Assembly (NCBI RefSeq): GCF_016906535.1
Contig: NC_057374.1
Span: forward strand, 186,001-250,000
Length of the DNA stretch: 64,000 bases
From: Rhizoctonia solani
Taxonomy: Eukaryota > Basidiomycota > Agaricomycetes > Cantharellales > Ceratobasidiaceae
Direction: 5' to 3'
Notes under the pieces: generated by a model
What the model was told of the DNA's origin: nothing
What the model saw: the letters and a program-made list of their open reading frames with translations, nothing else
Database searches by the model: none
Made by a program: the position numbers and the translations under genes
In this document: positions 21,572 through 32,700 of the stretch, piece after piece
How positions within the stretch are numbered: position 1 is the stretch's first letter
Layout: every line of letters begins with the position of its first letter

Positions 21572-22896
21572 CTACGAATAGAGGTGTATCCTGGGGCTAG
21601 ATAGTAAATAGCTAAGTCCTTATATATAACCAACAATTGCATATCAAAAAAAAAAAGAATAAATCGGCGTGTCTCCTTGTCACCAATGAGCAAAACGGTG
21701 AATGATACTGCATTCTTCTCCGAAATCCATAGCGGGCCAGCACAAACAGAACGAATGGTGTAACGGTCATGAGTCATGCTGCAGTGCTCGCAATTACACG
21801 CATGTGTAACAGGTAACGAAAGGGTGCTTAGCCCATCAAACTTCCTGCATCAGCCTGTCTTCTTCGCGCTTTGACTGCCGTTCAGCGGAATATATGGTAT
21901 GCTATCAAGGAGTGGCATGACCATCACAAGGGGAAGTTAAAGATCACAGGTCCGCTGTAATCTGCCCGTGACTCAAGATCACGGGACGATTACGTGGAGA
22001 TCACAGGCCGGAGATCACAGATTCTTGTCATGCGCATATAATCTATCATTACTTAGATATTACAGTGTAGTTACAGCAGACAAATGGGAATAGCGTGAGA
22101 AGGAAAATTATCATTTGATCTTGAAGCTCGCCACAAGATCTTGAATTAGTCCGTACAATTACTCGCTTTTTCGGCCCTTTTGACGACTGTGTCTGGTACA
22201 CTTCGGCCCGTTGATGTCGTCCGTGAGTACTATAACGCTTCCAGCGCCATCCAATCATATACATCTCTAATAAAGTACTATCTACACTCCCCAGTCCGTT
22301 GATAACAGGAAATTCTACAAGTGTCAATGCACAAGATGTCGAAACACAGTTATGGGCCACCAGCTGGTCACTTATCAAAGCCTTCGATACCACCGCAAAA
22401 GGGACGAAAAAGAAGCTATACAACAATTGAATGAAGCTCAAGCTATGGACATAATCATGGAACAGTCCACGCAACAAAATCTTGTTGATCTTTTGCCCAA
22501 AGCTGCACTACCAAGGTAATTACTAGAGTTAGATACTTGCTGAAATATTGATTAACGCTAAACACATTGAAAGCTTACCACTCGACCTCCCAGAGACGCC
22601 ACCTCATCAAGGCTCCTTCAGTCCTCATGGATCACCATCAACAACCCCGCCTCTTGTGTGCAGTCTGCCAGTTGACCGCCAACCGTCCTCTTCAGAGCTT
22701 GGGGCACCAACTATCAGCTCAACTGGTTCCAACAAAACTTCTCTCTTCGGCTCTCCAATTGCTATTGGGAGTCCCCAACTAGCAAACGATGAGACGTCCC
22801 TTACCAGTGAGGTTGAACTTGTGTACCTTCCGCATGAAGACCCCTCCTTGTTTGATCAACCTACTGCTATCCTAGAGAAGCCTCACATTTGCTTGG

Positions 22897-23458
22897 TGTC
22901 GTACACCACTGTAAGGTGGGTACGCGCTGGTGGAGGCGGGCGCTTGTGGCCGTACTACTACACTGGCTTATGTAATCTAACTATCTAAGGCTAACTACTG
23001 CCGCTGTAAGGCGGACTTCTACTAGCTATACTACTGCGAAGGGGCCTGAGGCCTGGAGGTGTGATGAGTTAAACAATGGGGTTAACTTCTTGATGACTAA
23101 TGGGGGCCGGCTACTTAGCTGGCTGGGGGTCCTCCTCAATGAGTATGAGACAAGGTAAAATCGACTTGGGGTCTCCAAGCGATTTTCCTGCTGTATATAT
23201 AGACAAAACTGCTAACTACATGTGGTCTGTGCGTGTGTGAATAGAAGCCTACATGTGAAAAGAGAAGCGTGCTGTGGGCTGCGCAGAAGCGTGGATTTCT
23301 CCTAAGCGCCCTTGGCACGGCATCTCGGCGCGGCATCTCGGCATAATAAGCGCCGAGATCACGTGATTGAAAAACAAAAGATATAGAGTCCGTAAAAAAT
23401 ACTAAAAATAATAGAAAAATTAGGCGATTCCAATGGTATAATCAAGGAGGTTGTAACA
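22897..23458 (-). repeat. 3' LTR of gypsy element 2
   Basis: 562 bp, TGTCGTACACC ... GGTTGTAACA on +. It contains a TATA-like run (gctgtatatatagac, about 23,192) and a CACGTG box (about 23,363). Nearly identical to the partner at 28,587. Confidence 0.93.
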
Positions 23459-23469
23459 TTGCCCCCCCC

Positions 23470-26400
23470 TTAAAGGCTCTTGGCGGCGTCACAAGCCTTT
23501 CTGAGTCTAGCTTGGTTGAAGCGTTTGATCTCTTCCTGGCTGTGTTCTAATAGCTCCTCTGGTTCCCATGAATTGTCCTCCGGACCGTATCCTTTCCACT
23601 TTATCAAATAGAACCATTTTCCCCGTTGGCGTTTAGAGTCAATGATTTGTTCAACCTCGTATTCTTCTTCCCCTTCTATTGTCTCAGGGGGAGGTTGTTC
23701 TGGGAATGGCTGACTGGGTGATTCGTGGCTTTTTGATAGTAACCCAACATAGAAGACGTCATGGATTTTCAAAGTTTCCGGTAGTTCCAGGCGGTAGGCG
23801 TGGCTGGAGATCTTTTCTATGACCTTGAAGGGCCCAAGGCGTTTTGGGTCCAGTTTATTTGAATTGGTCCTAAGGTCCACGTTTTTTCCATCCAGCCAGA
23901 CTTTTTCGCCTATTGAGAACTCAGGTACTACCCCTTGGCTTCTTGTCATCCGTTCTTTGCTCATTTGGAGAGCTGATTCTGCTTCCTTCCATTCCCGGGC
24001 TAATGTATCTGCTACCGCGTCTGCTTCTGGGACGTTGGCCGGTACGTTGGACGGGTTCATGACTGGGTTTCGTCCATAGACCAGCTCGAAGGGTGACTTC
24101 CCTGTTGCTGCATGTTTGGCATTATTGTATGCGTATTCTGCCAATGGTAGCCATGCGGCCCAGTCGGAGTGGTCAGCGGCAACGTAGGAGCGCAGGTAGA
24201 ACTCGATAAATTGGTTAACCCTTTCAGTTTGTCTGTCTGATTCTGGATGGTAGGCCGAGGAAAATGCTGGTCTGACCCCAAGCCGCTGATATAACGCCCT
24301 TAAGAATTTCCCTGTGAAGGTAGTCCCTCGATCTGAGATGGTTCTGACAGGTAGTCCATGGAGTTTCCAGACGTGAGTGATGAACAAGTCGGCAAGACCT
24401 TTTGCGGTAACCTTTTTGGAAGTTGGGATGAAATGTCCAAACTTTGAGAAGGAGTCGATTACTACCAAGATTGCGTCGTGCCCGTTAGACCTGGGGAATC
24501 CTGTGATGAAGTCATAGGATATTGTGTGGAACGGAAAGGGGGGAACTTCTAAGGGTTTCAGGGCGATGACAGGGGCGTGAGCGCGTCGGTTGGCTTGACA
24601 GATAGGGCAACATTCCACCCATTCCTTGGCAGATGACTTCATACCTGGCCACCAGTAGTTGCGACTTAGGAGCTCCAGGGTCCTCTGTTGTCCCGGGTGC
24701 CCTGCTAGGGGTGAGTCATGAAATTCCCTGAGTAAACGTTCCTTTAGGGCTTCCGAATCTGGGACAGCTAGTTTACCGCGGTACCAGAGAAGGTCTTCCT
24801 CCCAGTCATAATCCCTGTATGCCTTGCGAATGGAAGGAGGGGCGTTGTCTGCATCTTCTGTCAGGAACTGGATGATGGGTTCCAGGGATGGGTCGTCCTT
24901 CAGCTTCTCTCGGATTTCTGTGACAATCTCGAGTTCCGCTTCTGATGTGTTGGCAAAGACCTCTGATGGCAGCATGACTTCTGGATCTGGGGGAGCGTCT
25001 ATGTAATCTGATCTCCTGGATAGCGCGTCTGGTTTTCCTGATTGTTTTCCGGGGCGATAGTGGATTTCAAAGTTGAAGTCGCTCAGGAAAATACGCCATC
25101 GCGCGTGCCTTCTGTTGAATGTCTGTGCCTGCATCCAGTATTCCAGATTCCGATGGTCCGTGAACACTTGTACCGGTTTGTCCGTTGCCTCCAAGAATAT
25201 CCTCCATTCCTCCAATGCCTTAATAATAGCCAGGAGCTCTTTGTTGTGGGTGTCATAATTAGCTTCCGCCCCTGAAAATGATTTGGACATATAGGCAATA
25301 GGATGTAACCGATTATCTGGGCCTCTTTGGCTTAAGATGGCACCCATAGCTACTCCTGACGCGTCCGTTTCCAGGTAATAGGGAAGTTCGGGGTTGGAGT
25401 GAATCAGAACCGGGGACTGGGTAACTAGGACCTTTAACTCTTGGAAGGCTGCTTCCTCTAGGTCTCCCCATGACCAAGGGGTTTCCTTTTTGGTGAGGTT
25501 ATGCAAGGGTCGTGCGACAGAGCTGAAGTTGGGAATGAACCGTCGGAGATAGTTGACAAAGCCTAAGAATGCCTGGACTTGTTTGACCGTTCTGGGCTGA
25601 GGCCATGACGTGACTGCTTCTACCTTCTTCTGATCCATGGAAAAGCCTGATGGGGATATAACAATCCCAAGGTAATCGACCGTCGTGACGTGGAAGTGAC
25701 ATTTTGATAGCTTGCAGAAAAGCTGGTTCTTCATAAGTCGTGACAACACTTCTCTGACGTGAGCCGGGTGGTCCTCTGGATTTTCTGAGAAAATGAGGAT
25801 ATCATCTAGGTATATTACCACGGTAATGTCAATCAGATCCCGGAACAGGTTGTTCATGAAGTGTTGGAACGCTGCAGGGGCATTGGTGAGGCCGAAGGGC
25901 ATGACTAGGTATTCGAAGAGGCCGTATTTGGTTCTAAAGGCTGTCTTCCATTCGTCTCCTTCCTTAATTCGTACATTGTTGTAGCCCCAGCGTAAGTCCA
26001 ACTTGGTGAATATCTTGGCATGCCTTAACTTGGCCATGAGGTCGTCCTGTCTGGGGAGTGGGTAGACGTTCTTATGGGTGACATCATTGAGCTTTCTGTA
26101 ATCCACAACAAGCCTAAGAGAACCATCAGCTTTTTTGACAAACATGACGGGGGCTCCGGCGGATGAGGTACTGGGGCGGATCTTGCCCGTGGCTAGTTCT
26201 TCATCGATGTGTTGTTTCAATGCCTTGGATTCTGCGTCAGTCATTCCGTATATGGGCCCAGGGGACAGTTTGGCATCTGGGACAAGGTCTATGGCAATGT
26301 CGTATTCCCTATGTGGAGGGAGTACCTTGAATTCTTCTTCGCCAAAGACTTTAGCAAACTCATGGTACTGAGGGGGGAGATCCGCTAAAGGGTCCGAGTC

Positions 26401-26883
26401 CGCTTCCTCTTCTGAGGCAATTTGTACTTGTTCAGGGAAGGTAACCAATCCCTGTTGCCAGTCAATGAGGGGAGCTTCTGCCGTCAACCATGTCATGCCT
26501 AAAATTGCCGGGGTGTCCCCAATGGGACAGACTAGGAAGGGAATTGTGTGTGAGTGGCCATTGGCCAAAACCGCGAGTTGAACCTGGTGCCATATGCGAC
26601 CAGTCTGGGACAGGGTACCGTCTAACATTCTCACAACTCGTGGATTTTCGAGTTGGGTTTTTGGGATTTTCAGTTTTTCCACAATCGAGGGGGAGATAAA
26701 ATTCGACGTGGCTCCTGAGTCTATAAGGGTTTTAATAGGATCTGCCGGGGAGTTCTGGACGTGTAGGTTGATAAATAGTAGGGGTTTTTTATTCGAATCA
26801 AGGCCAACTGATACAAATTCAACGCAACTATCTAGATTGTCCATTTTAAGAGTCAAGGGCTTGGCAGCAGTCCTCGACTTCAA
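23470..26883 (-). CDS. Chromovirus pol polyprotein (protease-RT-RNaseH-integrase-chromodomain)
   Basis: 1,137 codons, no internal stop. Order: aspartic protease (LIDSGATSNFIS, about residue 50), RT with VVIYLDDILIFS (about 25,810), RNase H (LETDASGVAMG, about 25,350), integrase zinc finger (HDSPLAGHPG ... CCPICQ) and DDE core (SYDFITGFP, ISDRGTTFTGKF, SAYHPESD). A C-terminal chromodomain (EYEVEQIIDSKRQRG ... LIKWKGYG) would direct integration to particular chromatin. The frame overlaps the gag stop by 4 bases and opens with TTG, so translation probably depends on a -1 frameshift or coupling to gag. One oddity: the usual S-D-G-Q-T-E motif in integrase reads S-D-R-Q-T-E, while the decayed sister copy keeps Gly. 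Confidence 0.93.
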   Translation of the reverse strand: MKSRTAAKPLTLKMDNLDSCVEFVSVGLDSNKKPLLFINLHVQNSPADPIKTLIDSGATSNFISPSIVEKLKIPKTQLENPRVVRMLDGTLSQTGRIWHQVQLAVLANGHSHTIPFLVCPIGDTPAILGMTWLTAEAPLIDWQQGLVTFPEQVQIASEEEADSDPLADLPPQYHEFAKVFGEEEFKVLPPHREYDIAIDLVPDAKLSPGPIYGMTDAESKALKQHIDEELATGKIRPSTSSAGAPVMFVKKADGSLRLVVDYRKLNDVTHKNVYPLPRQDDLMAKLRHAKIFTKLDLRWGYNNVRIKEGDEWKTAFRTKYGLFEYLVMPFGLTNAPAAFQHFMNNLFRDLIDITVVIYLDDILIFSENPEDHPAHVREVLSRLMKNQLFCKLSKCHFHVTTVDYLGIVISPSGFSMDQKKVEAVTSWPQPRTVKQVQAFLGFVNYLRRFIPNFSSVARPLHNLTKKETPWSWGDLEEAAFQELKVLVTQSPVLIHSNPELPYYLETDASGVAMGAILSQRGPDNRLHPIAYMSKSFSGAEANYDTHNKELLAIIKALEEWRIFLEATDKPVQVFTDHRNLEYWMQAQTFNRRHARWRIFLSDFNFEIHYRPGKQSGKPDALSRRSDYIDAPPDPEVMLPSEVFANTSEAELEIVTEIREKLKDDPSLEPIIQFLTEDADNAPPSIRKAYRDYDWEEDLLWYRGKLAVPDSEALKERLLREFHDSPLAGHPGQQRTLELLSRNYWWPGMKSSAKEWVECCPICQANRRAHAPVIALKPLEVPPFPFHTISYDFITGFPRSNGHDAILVVIDSFSKFGHFIPTSKKVTAKGLADLFITHVWKLHGLPVRTISDRGTTFTGKFLRALYQRLGVRPAFSSAYHPESDRQTERVNQFIEFYLRSYVAADHSDWAAWLPLAEYAYNNAKHAATGKSPFELVYGRNPVMNPSNVPANVPEADAVADTLAREWKEAESALQMSKERMTRSQGVVPEFSIGEKVWLDGKNVDLRTNSNKLDPKRLGPFKVIEKISSHAYRLELPETLKIHDVFYVGLLSKSHESPSQPFPEQPPPETIEGEEEYEVEQIIDSKRQRGKWFYLIKWKGYGPEDNSWEPEELLEHSQEEIKRFNQARLRKACDAAKSL

Positions 26884-28067
26884 TCTTTTCCCGACTCGTC
26901 CTCAGCCACCTTGGCTACCTCCTTAATTGTGGCTTTCCAACCGTTCGGGCATTGTTTGATTCCGTGCCCCTTCTGTCCACATTTGACGCATAGGCCGGAC
27001 GCACGGCGACGATCCCTTTCCTCCGGGGTTACGTAGTTGGGGTCCTCGGATAGGCGGACCCTAGTGGTGGTGGTAGAGGTGGAAGTGGTCGCGGTGACCG
27101 GGGACTTAGCGGGTGCCTTCTTAGGGCGGTTCTCCTCATTCTCGCGGCGAATGTTATCAATTTTAATGGAGGCCGCGAAAATTGCCTCGAGCTCGTCAGG
27201 AACGCTATCCTTGGTCGACAGTAGTTCCTTGACCTTCCAATGGAGGCCTCGCGTGAACTGCGCAATGTAGGCCTCCTCGTTCCAGTCTAATTCCGCCATC
27301 AAGTTGCGGAACTCCGTGACGTACTCGGAGGTGGTTGTGGTTTGGGAGAGGGCGGCTATTTTTCTGGCCGCGGCCCGCTTGGCATCTGGGTCATCAAAGG
27401 CCTCCTTGAATTTTGCCGTTAAGGCTGGGATGGTGGTAGGCGGGTTACCTTCTCCCTTGATGATTGTCCCTATTACAGGGAGTGCCCAGTCGGCGGCCTT
27501 GTTGGTCATGTGGTATAATATCCAGACGACCATCTGCTCCTCTTTGTCAAACTGGTCCCTGTGGAGGGCAACCCAGAGTAGCATTCTATCAAGCCATTGA
27601 GTGGCCTTACGTCCCCTTGTATCGCCTTTATAAGGGTCTGGAAGCTCCATTTTTGGCCTTTTTACGGAAGACCCTGTGTCAAATGGTGTGAGGGAGCTGA
27701 GACTCCTAGTTGTGTCGCGAGGCTCTTTTTTGGGAGCCCGCCGGGGTTCTTCTTCTTCCTCTGAGTCAAACCCGGTGCCTTTTGATGGGCGGAAGGGTGC
27801 CTTGAGCCCAGGCCTAATCGTTCCTGGAGTGGGAGCTTCTCCCCCTGTGTGAGTGGGGGGGGTGACAGGCCCAGTCGATGGGCCAGGCTTGGCTTGGGCT
27901 CCTCCTTGGTCCTTATCGCCAACGAGGTCATTGGTTTCCTTGCATAAGGCTTTGAGCTCCGCAAGCTGTTGGCCTTGGGATGTGACTTGGGCCTGTAAGG
28001 ACCCGACTTGGTTGGTGAGGGTATGGATAGCCTCGAGGAGAGCGGCAAGGGTCGGCTCCGGTTCCAT
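26880..28067 (-). CDS. Chromovirus Gag protein (element 2)
   Basis: 395 aa from the ATG at 28,067 (MEPEPTL). The N-terminus is a predicted coiled coil (TLAALLEAIHTLTNQVGSLQ). A Pro/Gly-rich linker and an acidic EEEEEP patch follow. The capsid-like domain runs from about residue 140 to 250 (WLDRMLLWVALHRDQF onward), then a basic linker. The single CCHC knuckle CVKCGQKGHGIKQC is at about residue 365. The stop overlaps pol as TTGA. Intact, unlike the sister copy at 9,265-10,454. Confidence 0.92.
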   Translation of the reverse strand: MEPEPTLAALLEAIHTLTNQVGSLQAQVTSQGQQLAELKALCKETNDLVGDKDQGGAQAKPGPSTGPVTPPTHTGGEAPTPGTIRPGLKAPFRPSKGTGFDSEEEEEPRRAPKKEPRDTTRSLSSLTPFDTGSSVKRPKMELPDPYKGDTRGRKATQWLDRMLLWVALHRDQFDKEEQMVVWILYHMTNKAADWALPVIGTIIKGEGNPPTTIPALTAKFKEAFDDPDAKRAAARKIAALSQTTTTSEYVTEFRNLMAELDWNEEAYIAQFTRGLHWKVKELLSTKDSVPDELEAIFAASIKIDNIRRENEENRPKKAPAKSPVTATTSTSTTTTRVRLSEDPNYVTPEERDRRRASGLCVKCGQKGHGIKQCPNGWKATIKEVAKVAEDESGKD

Positions 28068-28586
28068 TCTGGGCAGGTCTCGCAAAGCGGGAGATGTGCT
28101 GCGAGAGGGTGGTTGGGAATGGGCTGGAATGGAACGGCGAGAGGAGCGGCTGGAGGGACGAGAGTAGGGGTGTGGGACGCCAGAGCGTGTGGATGGAATG
28201 ATGGAAACGGCGTGGGGGAATAGGTGCCTATATCAGGACTTATGGGCGGTTTTTATGTAGTGTATAGGCGCTAAACCTTTGCGTCAAGCACCTAGCGTTG
28301 GATAGTCCCTACAGCAAATCAACAGATCTGGCGATCGTGATATGAGCGGGTTTTCTACAAGCGGGTGTTTCAGCTGACTAAGGTCGCTAACTACGGTGTT
28401 CCGGCAAAACACGTGGTATGCGGGGGATTAGGACTCGTCTGCCTTGTAGCAATTTGGTACTACGTGGGGGTGGGGGATTTTTGATTATTATATCCCGCAA
28501 GGTGGCCCCAATCACGTGATTTCCCTTGTGCTAGTACAGGGAGCCTTCTCCTTGTCGAACAAGCCTACAGAAAGTCAATTTTACAA

Positions 28587-29146
28587 TGTCGTACACCACT
28601 GTAAGGTGGGTACGCGCTGGTGGAGGCGGGTGCTTGTGGCCGTACTACTACACTGGCTTATGTAATCTAACTATCTAAGGCTAACTACTGCCGCTGTAAG
28701 GCGGACTTCTACTAGCTATACTACTGCGAAGGGGCCTGAGGCCTGGAGGTGTGATGAGTTAAACAATGGGGTTAACTTCTTGATGACTAATGGGGGCCGG
28801 CTACTTAGCTGGCTGGGGGTCCTCCTCAATGAGTATGAGACAAGGTAAAATCGACTTGGGGTCTCCAAGCGATTTTCCTGCTGTATATAGACAAAACTGC
28901 TAACTACATGTGGTCTGTGCGTGTGTGAATAGAAGCCTACATGTGAAAAGAGAAGCGTGCTGTGGGCTGCGCAGAAGCGTGGATTTCTCCTAAGCGCCCT
29001 TGGCACGGCATCTCGGCGCGGCATCTCGGCATAATAAGCGCCGAGATCACGTGATTGAAAAACAAAAGATATAGAGTCCGTAAAAAATACTAAAAATAAT
29101 AGAAAAATTAGGCGATTCCAATGGTATAATCAAGGAGGTTGTAACA
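28587..29146 (-). repeat. 5' LTR of gypsy element 2
   Basis: 560 bp, upstream of gag in transcription order. It differs from the 3' LTR by a 2 bp loss in the TA run near 28,886 and a C to T near 28,631. The leader 28,068-28,586 between it and gag is non-coding. Confidence 0.93.
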
Positions 29147-29971
29147 CTTGGCCTACCTAGCTGCCGTTGCCTCTAACCTGATTGACCATGTCAAGCAACA
29201 TTCTGTGGAGCGAACTCTGAATATCACTTTACTTGGATACAAGACCTTGAACTGTATTCCGGACCATCCTAAGCCTGTAACAACACTCAATAAGGTCTAT
29301 CAACGCTTGGGTCTTGATGCACAAGCTTTTATACATAAACAACCAATGTGTTCTAAGTGTTACTGTGTGTATACATTGGATACAATTAAGAATACTTGTT
29401 TGCCAAACTGTCAAGAGGCTGGATGTACTGGCGTATTCTGGGAGTATAGCAATCCCACAAGATCAGAACGTCATCCTAAACAAGTTGCAGCTTACACGGA
29501 TATTGTTGGATCACTACGGCGCATGTTTATGAGGCCCAACTTTGTTGCATCACTCCAAGCTGGTGCTCAGGCTCATGAAAACCATGGAGATGGGTCAGTT
29601 TTACATGATGTTTGCGATGGTACAGCCTGGGGTCCTCACCAATTTGGGCTATTGCAACGTGTCCGTAGAGATGGGATTGTGGAAGATATACCTGCTCCAA
29701 ATCCCATCCCACTTGGCTTTGGACTCTTTGCTAGCATGAACTTGGACTGGTTTTGGGTCTCAGAGAAGTACTCTGTTGGCGGAATATATATTGCAATCTT
29801 AAACTTACATCAAGCCGTGAGATATCATCCTTGGAATGTCATCCTTGCATGTGCAGTCCCCGGGCCCAGAGAACCCTCACTTGAGGAGCTTAATCATGTC
29901 ATCCAACCCATTATCATATCACTTCAGCAACTTTACAAAGGTAGGTAATTTAATTATACAACCCACAGATA

Positions 29972-31587
29972 CACTTGCGCCCAAAAAGATTGAGCCACGT
30001 GAGCTCAAATCAATGACGCTCATGCATCACCCGCACAATTGAGAATTTGTTTACAATGTAACAGTAAGTTTTGTAGATACAGTAGTATAGAACATATATA
30101 CAAAATTTTAGATCAAAACTAAGTCTCCTTGTGGAGATGCGCGTGAGCAAAATTTTTGGGCTGGCTCATTCTTTTTGAGCATTTTCAAATTGCACCTGCA
30201 ACTGCATGCATGCACCCAAAATGACATGCAAAACTGAATAATTTGGATACAAATTTTAGTATTTGGTGTTTCCACCTTTAGCTAAATACACAGCTTGTAC
30301 TTGACGCAGTAATGAATCATACAAATTGCCAATATATTTTGGGGAAATTTGTTTCCATTTGTCCCTCACTATTTTCCATAATTCTTCCTTATTTGAAGCA
30401 GGAGGTTGGTGAGTACGCACGCGCTCCTTCAGATGCCACCAGACGTTCTTGATTATGTTCAAATCCAGGCTTTTTGACGGCCATGGGAGGACGCTTACAC
30501 CCCAACTGGCAAGCCAATGTTGTGTCAGCCTGGCTGTATGCTTTGGATCTTGGCTGTGCTGGAATGTAATGTCAAACGGGGTGATTTTATAGTTGGCAAG
30601 GGTTCCAAAGAAGGCGTCCCCAAGGATTTCAATGTATCCTGGGGCGTTCAGCTTGCGTTGTATAAGGTACAATTGCCCAACTCCCTCTTGGGTAATGCAC
30701 CCCCAAATGAAGATACCCCTGCCACCATGAGATATTGTCTTTTTGGTGTATTGGGGATTATACAGGGACTCACCAGGTTGCCTCCAGTAATATTGGCCGC
30801 TGTTGGCCCCAAATAACTCAATTTGGACTTTGTCCAAGAAGACAATGTTGTCCCAGCATGATTGTGGCCAGAATAATTGACTGTGGGCCCACGCGCAACG
30901 GGCTTTTCTATGCCAATAAGTGAGCAGGGGTACTTGGCAGCGTTTGTACAGCCGTAAACCCAGCTCTTGGAGGTAGCGGCGGAGGGTAGAGGACCCAACG
31001 GCAGGGAAGTACTGCTGTCTAATATTTGCTGCTGTTGGTACTCTACTCCAAGCTAGGGCCAAAGCAGCAAATCTGACGTTGCTGGGGGTTAACTTTTGTG
31101 GGCGCCCAGGAATGGGATTGTGTCAATCAAGTGGGCAGTCAGTAAGTCCATACTTGGCCCAGATACAACCAACAGTAGCATGAGAGACCTTGGTCTCAGG
31201 TTGCAAAAGCTGAACAATAGCCCAATCTGAGTATTTGAGCTTTTTCAGCGCAATTATCTGAGCCTTAGTCTTGGGACTAGTGTATCAAGCCATTTGCGCA
31301 CTCTTGGCAGGTGTTCAAGCGTAAAAAGGGGTGGTAAATGGCAGTTGATGAGGGAGGACCAAGTAGCTTATATAAAGTGATCAAAAAGAATGAGCCAGCC
31401 CAAAAATTTTGCTCACACGTATCTCCACAAGGAGACTTAGTTTTGATCTAAAATTTTGTATATATGTTCTATACTACTGTATCTACAAAATTTACTATTA
31501 CATTGTAAACAAATTCTCAATTGTGCAGGTGACGCGTGAGCGTCATTGATTTGAGCTCACGTGGCTCAATCTTTTTGGGCGCAAGTG
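29972..31587 (-). mobile_element. Tc1/mariner DNA transposon with ~207 bp inverted repeats
   Basis: 1,616 bp, flanked by TA (29,970-29,971 and 31,588-31,589). Ends are CACTTGCGCCCAAAAAG and its complement. The inverted repeats run about 207 bp on each side with few mismatches. It encodes one transposase pseudogene. It lies inside an intron of the CACTA transposase (donor at 29,941, acceptor just before 31,610). Confidence 0.92.
30256..31293 (-). pseudogene. Tc1-like DDE transposase, dead copy
   Basis: The frame from the ATG at 31,293 to 30,256 covers about 345 codons, a normal length. An N-terminal helix-turn-helix region is followed by the DDE core. Two in-frame TGA codons are present (31,287-31,285 and 31,125-31,123), both at sites where CGA would fit. 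The catalytic triad is also lost. The first Asp remains (VFLDKVQ). The second, normally in FQQDNDPKHT, is Ser in FQHSQDPKHT. The third acidic residue, normally in PxIENLW, is Lys in LNIIKNVW; the spacing between the last two is still 34 residues. It can neither be translated in full nor act; its inverted repeats could still be mobilised by a relative. Confidence 0.88.
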
Positions 31588-31774
31588 TACATACCCAACT
31601 TGCTCTTAGGTGTACCAATGCACATATATGAGGAGACATTGCCTGGCCAAGTGCAAAACTCCGTCCAAAATGTGGCCCTCAAGATCCTTATGGCCAACAA
31701 CAATTCTCCTGCACAACAAAAGATAACAGGAATACCTGGGCATCAATCTGAAGACAACTTCTGTATATGTGTTA

Positions 31775-32208
31775 TGTCATAACCCATATCTGGAAAGGTT
31801 ATTACCATATATATCCACTGTCAAAGATATATATAGTATATGTGATGCACAGTGATATATGAATAATATATTGCTGGGGGACGTTGCACTCCCCCCGCCC
31901 CCCTAGCCGCAGGCCAATGTTAATGCCCGCAGGCAAGGTCTGAATAATATATTATTATAGAAGAGATTATGTCATCCCCCCCCCACCTCAAATCCGTAGT
32001 AGTTTAGTATAGTATTTGATAAAGGACTGGAGGGGGGGGAGGTCATGTGACCCTGGTGGACTGTCAGTCTCTAAGTCATGAGCCCTTAGAGTAATGACAG
32101 TTCTGACTGCATATATGTGAGTATATGCGGCCTTCTAAAGACTGTGGAATATCCTATTAGTAGGTGGCTTGGTCAGGAGACATGCCAGCAAAGGCATGGG
32201 TCATGACA
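31775..32208. mobile_element. Solo LTR (TGTCATAACCC family), TSD TGTTA
   Basis: 434 bp, near-identical to 5,641-6,075, with TGTTA at 31,770-31,774 and 32,209-32,213. It is inserted in an exon of the CACTA transposase; the coding frame continues across after removal. Confidence 0.9.
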
Positions 32209-32700
32209 TGTTAGGCAACAAAAGGACATCAACACTAAACAAGGGTATGATATTGAAAGTGAGCATAACAACCTAACTAATTTATGGATTCAAACCAAGA
32301 ATAACAACATACATCTTAGATTTCACAATGCAAAGCAATTGGGATGCTATCCAGTTAGCATATGATATACGTGGGGCAAATGAAAAGGAGCGGAATGAGT
32401 ATTCAAAAAAGCATGGCATTTGGTGGTTGGCAATGAATCTACTACCTGGCTGGCTAACTTACTCATCAGCTCCACTAGATTTAATGCATAACTTATATCT
32501 TGGTATGTGATCTCATCCTACAGATTGACTTATGGTTCATCCTTGTTATAGGGATTGTTTGCCACATGTGGCTACAGGTTGTAATTGGGGGTTATCTTTT
32601 AACAGCTGAGAATTGGCGTCAATTTGAGCTGTTCTTGGATGGAATACAATGGCCCAGTAGGGTAACACGTGTCCCAAAGAATGTGAGCTTACTTAGGTAT

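Larger units (their letters stand above)
15967..21924 (+). repeat. Palindrome left arm, outer part
   Basis: Homologous in inverted orientation to 46,998-49,905. Matching landmarks are the tautomerase gene (16,257 against 49,613), the small secreted protein gene (20,552 against 48,089) and the terminal block 21,660-21,924 against about 47,000-47,260. The left arm is about twice as long because it has an extra tandem copy of the secreted-protein unit (about 16,936-18,900), a MITE-like repeat and a solo LTR. Divergence is substantial, roughly a fifth of positions by eye. Confidence 0.85.
22897..29146 (-). mobile_element. Apparently intact Ty3/gypsy chromovirus (element 2), TSD CTTGG
   Basis: 6,250 bp with two LTRs (22,897-23,458 and 28,587-29,146) and flanking CTTGG at 22,892-22,896 and 29,147-29,151. 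Gag and pol are uninterrupted. A polypurine tract borders the 3' LTR (23,461-23,473, read on the - strand as aaggggggggg). The LTRs differ, as far as I can see, by one C/T change and one 2 bp TA indel, which implies a very recent insertion. It interrupts an exon of the CACTA transposase; removing it and one CTTGG restores the reading frame. Confidence 0.95.
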
